The position numbers and the translations under genes are program-made. Of a DNA stretch of 64,000 bases, positions 56,396-64,000 are shown in pieces. Position 1 is the stretch's first letter. Each line of letters starts with the position of its first letter. The notes under the pieces were generated by a model. That model was not told the origin of the DNA, ran no database searches, and saw only the letters and a list, made by a program, of their open reading frames with translations. Source of the DNA: Dama dama (lineage: Eukaryota; Chordata; Mammalia; Artiodactyla; Cervidae); the NCBI RefSeq assembly GCF_033118175.1, contig NC_083701.1, positions 15,457,501-15,521,500 on the forward strand, given 5' to 3'.

Positions 56396-56413
56396 TAGTA
56401 GCATCTTCATGAT

Positions 56414-56616
56414 ATGGCTTCTCAGGTAGTGTGGTGGTAAAGAATCTGCTTGCCAATGCAAGAGATGCTAGAGAAAAGGGTTTGACCCCAGGGTTGGGAA
56501 GATCCCCTGGAGTAGGAGATGACAACCCACTCTAGGATTCTTGCTTGAAAAATTCCATGGACAGAAGAGCCTGGTGGTCTACAGTCCATGGGGTCACAAA
56601 GAGTCAGACACTGACT
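56414..56616 (+). mobile_element. Bov-tA SINE, sense
   Basis: tggcttctcaggtagtgtgg head, then gggttgggaagatcccctgg, ttcttgcttgaaaaattccatgg, and gtcacaaagagtcagacact. Confidence 0.93.
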
Positions 56617-56889
56617 GCATTTTTATAATACTTATTACTGTTAAATTTGTGGAAGCTGCCTTAACAGGAGCAGACTAGCAAGCACTAAAATGCTGCTATC
56701 CTACAATTCTCTGGGGAGACCCAGCCAAGGTTTTGGCACTCCAACCACAAAGCCTGTGGCAACCCTGTCCAATCTGTATATCACGACATACATCTCCGTT
56801 TATGGTATTCCTCCAGCCTCAAAGGACTGTCCTTGACCCTCTGCCCCTTTATCTCCAACTGGAGGTTACTGCATGGATCACAAGTTCTT

Positions 56890-57118
56890 CTTCTTCTTTT
56901 TACTTTTTATTGGACTATAGTTGATTTACAATGTTGTGTTACTTTCAGGTGTATGGGAAAGTGAATCAGTTATACATACATCCATTTTTTAGATTCTTTT
57001 CCCATATAGGCCATTACAGAGTATTGAGTTTCCTGGGCTATACAGTAGTAAGTCCTTATTATTTATTTTATATATAGTAGTATGTATATGTTAGTCCCAA
57101 TCTCCCAATCTTCTCTCA
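56890..57118 (-). mobile_element. Cetartiodactyl L1 3' UTR, antisense
   Basis: tttttattggactatagttgatttacaatgttgtgttactttcagg, then gaatcagttatacatacatcc, cccatataggccattacagagtattgag and ggctatacagtagtaagtcctt. It is the antisense 3' end of an L1 subfamily common in cattle and pig, older than the young ruminant copies here. Confidence 0.85.
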
Positions 57119-57222
57119 AGAAGGCCTCATGCCTTCTTCTTCATCACTCTTCAATTTTTTCCCCTTTACTGGCATGAGTTCCTTGGGAATTTATCTATTT
57201 TCTGTCCCCCTAAAACAGACAA

Positions 57223-57364
57223 TGAGAAGGTTGGATGGATTCACCTCAATGGACATGAGTTTGAGTAAACTCTGGGAGCTGGTGATGGACAGGGAGGCCT
57301 GGTGTGCTGCAATTCATGGGGTCGCAAAGAGTTGGACACGACCGAACGACTGAACTGAACTGAA
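57223..57364 (+). mobile_element. BovB LINE 3' tip, sense
   Basis: ggttggatggattcacctca, actctgggagctggtgatgg, gtgctgcaattcatggggtc, gaccgaacgactgaactgaac. There is a small deletion near 57240 relative to the other copies. Confidence 0.93.
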
Positions 57365-57369
57365 AACCA

Positions 57370-58620
57370 CCACGAGCACCAGTACCAAACCTTCTCATGC
57401 CCCTGTGTTCCTCTCCAGTTACTTCTCATCCCTTCCCTGTACCATCTGTGCCTATTTTCTTACTTCCCATTGCTCTATCCACTGATTACTGGCTTTGCCC
57501 CGCGTGGTTAAAGTCATCATTGACTTCTCATTTATGCTCATCTTACTGGACTGGTTGATCACATTTGAAACACAAGATCACCTTATCCTTGAAGCTCTAC
57601 TCATTTGGTTTGAGTCAACTCTTTCTTGGAACTTCTTGAATCTGTTGTGAGCTCCTTTTCCGTTCATCTTTTTTTTTTTTTTTTTAATTGGCTATGCCAT
57701 GTGGCATGTGGCATCTTGGTTCCCTGACCCGGGATTGAACCCATGCCTCCTGCAATGGAAGCATGGAGTCTTAACCACTGAACCATCAGGGAAGTCCCTG
57801 ACCATCCTTTAAACCTCAAGGTACTCCTAGGGCTTCACCCCTGGAGCTCATCAGTTAATAATTTCTAGTACCACCTTTGTGACAGTGACTGCCAAATCTT
57901 TCTAGCTTGAATCTCCTCTAATTTTTGACTTGTATACTCTCCCTCACACTCTCCTCTGTGCCCTTCGGTTGGCACTGGCACCTAGTCAGTCACCTTAGCA
58001 TTCTCAGTCTTCCTCTGCTCCTTCTCTCCATAGTTCCTAAGTATTATCCTTTCTGCCTCCTAAACACGCCCTTATCTTTTAACTCCCTAAATATTTCTTG
58101 AATCCATTTTTCCTTTCCCACTCCAACCACTGTAGTATCAATTCAGGCTCTCACTGTCCTTTTCTATACTTCTTCCATGATCATCTAGCTGGTCTTCCTG
58201 CTCCAAGTTTTAAAACCCTTAAATCTACTTTCCTCACAGTGGTAGAAGGATCTGCCTAAAACACAAATCTGATTAGACTGCTCCAGTATTACTTAGGACA
58301 ATAACAGAAACACCAAATTGTCTAGTCACAGTATGCCTTCACTGTTGGCCTGCCATGTTTCAATCTTGGCCCACCTCTCTGGCTACATCATCAGTAACTT
58401 CCTATCCCCAGCTTTATGCTGCAGTAACTACTAAGTGCTCATAACTCCCCGTACTCAGCAGGCTGCTCTGTGCCTCCACTTCTGGCCACACAGTTGTCCC
58501 TTCCATCCAGAACACACCGCTCTTTCCCCCTGACCTGGCTAACCCTTCCTCACTCAAGACTCAGTTGACTCGCCATCTCCCTGAGGAGTCTTCCTTGATG
58601 GTGCAGGAAGGATTAGGTGT
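57370..58620 (+). mobile_element. L2 LINE, sense, ~1.1 kb, split by a CHR SINE
   Basis: The longest L2 in the window. Blocks in L2 order: 'ttgactggttgatcacatttg', 'gacagtgactgccaaatctttctagc', taaatatttcttgaatcc, caggctctcactgtcc, gatcatctagctggtcttcctgctcc, acaaatctgattagactgctcc, cttccatccagaacacaccgctc, agactcagttgactcgccatctccctgaggagtcttcc. These derive from the L2 ORF2 end and 3' region. No frame stays open. Confidence 0.85.
57669..57798 (-). mobile_element. CHR-2-like tRNA SINE nested in L2, antisense
   Basis: A T-run (57669-57685) is followed by gccatgtggcatgtggcatcttggttccctgac and the head cttaaccactgaaccatcagggaagtccc. It interrupts the L2, whose sequence resumes at about 57800. 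Confidence 0.9.
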
Positions 58621-58689
58621 CTGTCCTCAGTGTGCCTGTGACAGTGCATGTTGCCATCACTGCAAATCTAAATTGCTTCAAAATTGCAA

Positions 58690-59430
58690 ACCTCCTCGTT
58701 CTGATAAAAAAATCTTGGTGGCTTAACAGATTAGTCACATATTTTGCTCACAAATCTTCAACCTGGGCAGGGCTTGGTGAGAAGGGCTTGTCTTTGCTCC
58801 ACGCAGTGTCATCCAGGGCAGCTCTCCTGACGCTGGAGAAGCTACTCCATGGATGGTTCATTCACAGAACTGACAAGCGGGTGTTGGCTGTTAGTTCCTC
58901 TCCAACCAGGGTGTTTGACTGGGGCCATTCAGACTTCTTCATGACATAGTAGCTGGGTTCCAGGAGTACGTGTTCCAAGCGACAGGAAGTGGAAGCTGCT
59001 AGGTTCTTAAGGGCCTGAGTCCAGAAACTGATAGAGTTTCTGAGTAGAAATGGAATGTATGCATGCATGTGGACTAAGCCTCTTCAGTCGTGTCTGACTC
59101 TTTGCGACCCCATAAACTGCAGCCTGCCAGGCTCTTCTGTCCATGGGATTTCCCAGACGAGGATACTGGAATGGGCTGCCATGTATCCAGGGGATCCTCC
59201 TGACCCAGGGATGGAACCCATGTCTTCTGTGGCTCCTCTATTGCAGGCGATTCTTTACTGCTGAGCCACTGGGAAAGCCCAGAAATGGAACAAACTTCTG
59301 CTATAATGTACGGTCACCCAGGCACAGGGCCCAGATTCAAGGGGAGGAGGGTTAGAGTCCTACCTTCTGATGAGAGGCGTGTCAGAGACTTTGGGGGGCC
59401 ATGTTTTAAAACCACCATACTCTTCTATTG
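58690..59430. mobile_element. Ancient mammalian repeat split by a Bov-tA, family uncertain
   Basis: The text with gtggcttaacagattagtca, cagggcttggtgagaagg, cattcagacttcttcatgacatag and, past the SINE, gggggccatgttttaaaacc is reminiscent of an old repeat seen at L1M 3' ends. The phrase order is suggestive but the name is not secure. Confidence 0.45.
59056..59280 (-). mobile_element. Bov-tA SINE, antisense, 10-bp TSD
   Basis: Antisense Bov-tA, from cctcttcagtcgtgtctgac to ctgctgagccactgggaaagccc. It is bracketed by agaaatggaa at 59046-59055 and 59281-59290. Confidence 0.94.
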
Positions 59431-60980
59431 TACCATGAGTTCTTTGAGGAACTCAAGGTCATGCTATGTGTTTGCTGAACAAATTTATTCATTCCTGGAC
59501 CAAACTACCATCATAGTACTTCACATTAACTTGCACCAAGGAGGTTGATTCCAGACAACCCAGTTATCAATTAGCAAGAGGACTAAGGCTCAAAGGAAAT
59601 TAGCCTGAAAGTCTTACAGCATTTTAGAAGTTGGAGGGATTTATTATAAGCTAATCAAATTTAGTCTTTCATTTTACCAAATCAAACCAAACAAAAAACC
59701 TGAGGTGCACAGATAGAAGAATACAGCAAAGACTCTATGTGGGTCAGTTACATAAAAAAGCAATTCATAATTTACTATATATGGGAAGTACATGCTATTT
59801 ATTTGCTCACTTTCCTTTAGCAAGCCAGTTAATTAAACCTCAGAGTCTGAATGATGAGCATTGTTCATTTTCTTTCTTTTAAAGGGGAACACTATTTACT
59901 TTTGTGAGCTGGGTCCCATTTACAACTATCTTTGTAATTCAATCATCTGATGATGCACTGTGTGTCTGAGTAAAATGTTCTGTGGCACATCAGTGACTCA
60001 AATACTATGCACTGACATGCACCCAACCATTAAATAGAACACGGGAGGATGCATAAGATCTCAGTTATGAGGCATCTTTAAACATGACTGACTCAAACAC
60101 AAGTGTGAACAATAGAAGAATCTGAGTTTGAGTCATTAAATTATCAAAGTCAAAGGAAATGAAATAATCTGACATTATAAGTTTCAAATTATAAACCTAA
60201 ATCTAAAAGTTGAATTCTGAACAAATTTTTAAAAAATCAGCTTGCTGAATACAGAGAGAAAACTAATTATAGCTTTAGAAACACACATTTAGACTTGAAA
60301 ATATTTTATTTATTCTAGGCTTTCTGAGTTTTCAAAACATTAGATAATCTTATAGGAGAAGTTATAATGACTGTAAATACCCCCACCTCCCAAATTGGTG
60401 GGGATTGTCAATTCACTGAACACACAGAAGCATTTTACCAAGAAAGTAAAATCAGTTTTCCCCTAGGGAATGAACTCCACCCCCCGCCCCCAACCCAGAA
60501 TTTTTTCCTGTGTGGCAGAATGCTGAGGAAAGGTAACTTCCTAAATAGTTTATAAATCAGACTGCCTATACAACTTCATTTTAAGCTATCAGAAGGAAGG
60601 GCACAACACTAATTTAGCAATTCTCTAGTAAAGGTAAGTCACATGGGATGCTGGTTTCACTAGACAAACTAAGGTATATTTATAACATTATCTGCATTCC
60701 CTACCCAATGTTTATGCAGTGACTACGTCTTGCCCAATATAACAACTGAGAAAAAACAAGATCCTTAGTAACAGATCAGAGATAAACTGGAAAGAAAAAG
60801 AAAAAAATCCCAAACTCTTGCAATCCATCTGAAACATACTGTAGGAATTTCCAAACATCCATCCAGAAAGCCTGCATCTTTATTGTTTACAGCAGAAAGA
60901 AAGACTGTCCCGAGGGGTTAATCATTATCACAGTACTTTATGTACCAACTATAAGCAAGACATTGGGCACAAAACGGTTT
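59431..60980. other. Unassigned 1.55-kb stretch
   Basis: A/T-rich, no gene or repeat family recognised on either strand. It is one of the SINE-free intervals. Confidence 0.4.
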
Positions 60981-60991
60981 AGAATCTGCGT

Positions 60992-61215
60992 GTGCTCATG
61001 TGTGCATACTCAGTTGTGTCTGACTCTTTGTGACCCCATGGACTGTAGCCCACAAGGCTCCTCCGTCCATGGGATTTTCCCAGCAAGAATACTGGAGAGG
61101 GCTGCCGTGCCCTCCTCCAGGGGATCTTCCTGACCCAGGGATCGAACCTCCGTCTCCTGCACCTCTTGCACTGCAGGTGGATTCTTTACACCTGAGCCAC
61201 TGGAGAAGACCATTC
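60992..61215 (-). mobile_element. Bov-tA SINE, antisense, with TSD
   Basis: From catactcagttgtgtctgac to acctgagccactggagaaga. The flanks agaatctgcgt (60981-60991) and agaatctgtgt (61216-61226) differ at one base and are the TSD. Confidence 0.94.
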
Positions 61216-61439
61216 AGAATCTGTGTACACCTGCTAATTCAGATTCCCTAATAGATAATAGTTCAACATCCTTCAAGACAAGACAACATGGAGTTCACGT
61301 AAGCTTAAATAATTTTCCAACATATTTGCCTATTTCAGATGGGACCTAGCTTAGAGAGACATGGCATTACCCTGGGGTGCAAAGGGAAGGACAGTTATTT
61401 CTTTGCCATCAGAAATAGCAATACAAAAAACCCCAGTAA

Positions 61440-61660
61440 TAATAGCTACAGTTGACGGTCAGTCTACCAACTGCCAGGCACAATATTAGGTGCTATATGT
61501 GTACTTTTATTCCCCACCACAGTCTTTAGATATAAGTTCCACTTGTGAATCCTTGTATTACAGTAAAGAAAAGCAAGGCTCAAGGCAGTAAAGAGATCTG
61601 CTCAAGGGACAGGTGAGGGTGATCTGAACAGCCCTGCTCTGCTCCAGAGCTTGAGTCCTG
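61440..61660 (-). mobile_element. MIR SINE, antisense
   Basis: ccaactgccaggcacaatattaggtgctatatgtg, attccccaccacagtc, agaaaagcaaggctcaaggcag, and ctgctctgctccagagcttgagtcc match antisense MIR. Confidence 0.75.
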
Positions 61661-61817
61661 AACTTATGAACTGCTCATTCCACATGTAAGTGTTCATTTA
61701 ATTTAATTTAGGTACTGCTTACATAAACCATACAGGTGAAACATATGCTCTTATGATAAAATAATTTAGAAATAGATTCACACAATTGATTTTCAAACCA
61801 TTAACGACATTAAAATA

Positions 61818-61931
61818 CAGCTGACCCTTGAATGACGTGGAGGTTAGGGGCACTGACCCCTCTACCCAGGTGAAAATCTGAGTATAAGTGGACCCATGTA
61901 GTTCAAAAATGTGTTGTTTGAGGGTCAACTG
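61818..61931. mobile_element. Small DNA-transposon-like element with terminal inverted repeats
   Basis: 114 bp beginning cagctgacccttgaatgac and ending in its near inverse (the last bases are the complement of cagttgaccctcaaacaac). About 15 of 19 terminal positions pair. The size and structure fit a non-autonomous DNA transposon (MITE), possibly Tigger-like, but no duplicated TA is clear at the edges. It carries no coding sequence. Confidence 0.65.
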
Positions 61932-62072
61932 TGTTTCTTCAGTTATAAAATGCACCATTATTTTCCACCCTAAGCAGAAAAAAAAACTGCTGCCAGTTAC
62001 AAGATGATAGTAAGATATATACCAATTTTAGAGATATTAAAACATGAAAATACTTGTCTTAAAAACTGAAGA

Positions 62073-62265
62073 GAGACTTCCCTAGTGGTCCAGGGGTTAA
62101 GTACCCACCTTCCAATGCAGGGGATGCAGGTTCAGTTCCTTGTTGGTGAATTTAGATCCCACATGCCATGTGGCAACTAAGCCTGAGCACCTCAACTAAA
62201 GAGAAGCCCAGACACAGCAACTAAAGGTCCCACGTGGACAACTAAGACCCAACACAGCCAAATCA
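62073..62265 (+). mobile_element. CHR-type tRNA SINE, sense
   Basis: gacttccctagtggtccaggggttaag, ttcagttccttgttggtgaatttagatcccacatgcc, and the body with aactaagcctgagcacctc and caactaagacccaacacagcc. Confidence 0.88.
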
Positions 62266-62389
62266 ATGAATATACGTATACTAATGAAATACACACACTG
62301 ATGAAATACAGTGTGTTTATTTTGCCCACTTGTTCCTATCTACCATCCCTTTCCAGTTTCATACATTAGCTTCTTTTTACTTACTTAAT

Positions 62390-62660
62390 TGTTGTTGTGT
62401 TCCCAGAATTAGTTCCGGCCTCTTTTTTTGCTGTTTACTCTCTCCCCCTGGGCAATCTCATCTATTTGTAAGGTTTCAACCACCACCTGGTAAGAATATT
62501 GTAGCTGTCTTTCCCCAGACCATATTTGCCATGGTTTACCTCCAAACTGATATTGTGTTAATCTCTTAAACTCAGTATGTTAAAAAGACAAACTCACTGT
62601 CCTTACCCAAAGCCTGCTTCTCCTTCCAGGGTCTGTCTGGTGGTGATGGCATCCTGGAGT
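62390..62660 (+). mobile_element. L2 LINE, sense, internal part
   Basis: ccctgggcaatctcatctatttgtaaggtttcaaccaccacctgg, aaactcagtatgttaaaaagacaaactcactgtcc and aaagcctgcttctccttccagg correspond to the L2 segment ahead of the one at 57-58 kb. Confidence 0.72.
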
Positions 62661-62664
62661 ATAT

Positions 62665-62892
62665 ACTGAAGAAAAGACTTTAGATTACACGTCCAAGTTC
62701 AAATTGCAAGCTTTGACACAGCCCCCTGTCAGACTTTAGTCAAATGATCTATTGTTATTCAAAAAGTCTGCTTCTTTATCTAAAAAGTGGGGCTAATAAC
62801 TTTCAGATGGTAGTAAAGATTAATTCAGCTAATTTATGGAAATAACTATCACAGGTCTCATACATAATAGGCCCTCAATAAATGGTTGCTAT
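62665..62892 (+). mobile_element. MIR SINE, sense
   Basis: Diverged sense MIR: gactttagattacacgtcc, tgcttctttatctaaaaagtggggctaataac, aaagattaattcagc, and cataataggccctcaataaatggttgctattc at the 3' end. Confidence 0.8.
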
Positions 62893-63126
62893 TCAGCTCT
62901 TAATAGTTAATGAGACCCTCTTCTGCCTAGGAACCTAAGTTGAAAATTTGGAAAATCACTACTTCTGAGTTTTTATTCAAGGTCCACACCTACTCAGGCA
63001 CCAAATGCTACTGATCCTCCTTAAAAAATATCATTTCTTCCATTGTGTGGAAATTTAACTTCCTTCTTTTTTTGCATTAGAATTTAAACATATTCAAGTC
63101 TCTCTCATTTAAAACACTATCTTCTA

Positions 63127-64000
63127 CACAGATGGCTAACAAACACATGAAAAGATGCTCAACATCACTCATTATCAGAGAAATGCAAATCAAAACCACA
63201 ATGAGGTACCATTACATGCCAGTCAAGATGGCCGCTATCCAAAAGTCTACAAGCAATAAATGCTGGAGAGGGTGTGGAGAAAAGGGAATCCTCTTACACT
63301 GTTGGTGGGAATGCAAACTAGTAGAGCCACTATGGAGAACAGTGTGGAGATTTCTTAAAAAACTGGAAATAGAACTGCCATATGACCCAGCAATCCCACT
63401 TCTGGGCATACACACTGAGGAAACCAGATCTGAAAGAGACACGTGCACCCCAATGTTCATCGCAGCACTGTTTATAATAGCCAGGACATGGAAGCAACCT
63501 AGATGCCCATCAGCAGATGAATGGATAAGCTGTGGTACATATACACCATGGAATATTACTCAGCCGTTAAAAAGAATTCATTTGAACCAGTCCTAATGAG
63601 ATGGATGAAACTGGAGCCCCTTATACAGAGTGAAGTAAGCCAGAAAGATAAAGAACATTACAGCATACTAACACATATATATGGAATTTAGAAAGATGGT
63701 AACGATAACCCTATATGCAAAACAGAAAAAGAGGCACAGAAATACAGAACAGACTTTTGGACTCTGTGGGAGAAGGTGAGGGTGGGATGTTTCAAGAGAA
63801 CAGCATCAAAACATGTGTATTATCTAGGGTGAAACAGATCACCAGCCCAGGCTGGATACATGAGACAAGTGCTCGGGCCTGGTGCACTGGGAAGACCCAG
63901 AGGAATCGGGTAGAGAGGGAGGTGGGAGGGGGGATCGAGATGGGGAATACATGTAAATCCATGGCTGATTCATGTCAATGTATGACAAAAACCACTACAA
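63127..64000 (+). mobile_element. Ruminant L1 3' part, sense, cut by window end
   Basis: A second young-looking ruminant L1, starting in the last part of ORF2 (MANKHMKRCSTSLIIREMQI) and reaching almost the end of the 3' UTR at the window edge. It is the same subfamily as the 26-kb copy, with few differences over the shared ~870 bp, but in opposite orientation. The A tail and right TSD lie beyond the window. Confidence 0.95.
63132..63596 (+). pseudogene. L1 ORF2p C-terminal remnant, frameshifted
   Basis: Remnant of the ORF2p C-terminal region, including the cysteine-rich segment (CWRGCGEKGILLHCWWECKL). It matches the 26-kb copy until ADEWI, where 4 bp are missing (about 63527, gataagctg here against gataaggaagctg there). 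The frame then shifts to SCGTYTPWNITQ and ends at 63594-63596. The natural ending (…IYTMEYYSAIKK…) continues in another frame. It lacks endonuclease and reverse transcriptase, so no activity is expected. Confidence 0.92.

Noticed and set aside
1..64000. CRISPR arrays, operons, bacterial-type promoters or phage genes
   Set aside because: The repeat content is ruminant. The only direct repeats are TSDs, microsatellites, a four-unit minisatellite and dispersed SINEs.
1..64000. Endogenous retrovirus or LTR element
   Set aside because: I saw no gag/pol/env-like frames, no paired LTRs and no tRNA primer-binding site. The RT-like readings belong to BovB and the other coding remnants to L1.

Overview
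The window is non-coding DNA from a ruminant (pecoran) genome. The evidence is its repeat content. It carries BovB (RTE) LINE fragments, many Bov-tA/Bov-A SINEs built on a tRNA-Glu-like head, CHR-type cetartiodactyl tRNA SINEs, and ruminant L1 copies. Beneath these lies an older mammalian layer of MIR, L2 and old L1. I cannot say whether it is cattle, buffalo, sheep, goat or deer. I found no host protein-coding exon, RNA gene, CpG island or CRISPR array. Every long reading frame with recognisable similarity belongs to a LINE, so the window is most likely intergenic or inside a large intron.

Layout. 1-3.85 kb: old antisense L1 sequence, one piece split by a BovB 3' end with a clean target-site duplication (TSD). 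3.85-16 kb: two alternating purine-pyrimidine palindromes, scattered MIR/L2, and the longest BovB piece (6240-7737; reverse transcriptase remnant in three frames). It also holds long stretches with no recognisable repeat, and an L2 split by a MIR. 16-25 kb: Bov-tA copies, MIR/L2, an old L1 3' end (23.2-24.0 kb) and an unassigned poly-A retroposon with TSDs (24.5-24.9 kb). 25.66-27.38 kb: a young-looking 5'-truncated antisense L1 with an 18-bp perfect TSD and a C-terminal ORF2 fragment open to its stop. 27.4-36.4 kb: ancient repeats and two MIRs that act as hosts for nested younger SINEs. 36.4-39.6 kb: the longest stretch with nothing assigned. 39.6-47.4 kb: CHR SINEs, a BovB 3' end, a three-unit antisense Bov-tA cluster, a MIR-derived minisatellite and a short L1 3' end. 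47.6-50.0 and 57.4-58.6 kb: long L2 pieces. 54.3-55.1 kb: a near-symmetric inverted structure whose arms hold a Bov-tA and also about 44 bp of matching flank. 63.1 kb to the end: a second ruminant L1, in the opposite orientation to the copy at 26 kb.

Function. Nothing here looks like a cooperating gene system. The history is layered: old MIR/L2/L1 interrupted by ruminant LINEs and by SINEs of the kinds LINE machinery mobilises, with TSDs recording several insertions. I did not find an undescribed biological system. The best leads are the inverted structure near 54.75 kb, the nested MIR loci near 33.2 and 35.5 kb, and the unassigned retroposon near 24.7 kb. Family names rest on recalled consensus sequences, not on a search, and boundaries of old repeats may be off by tens of bases.
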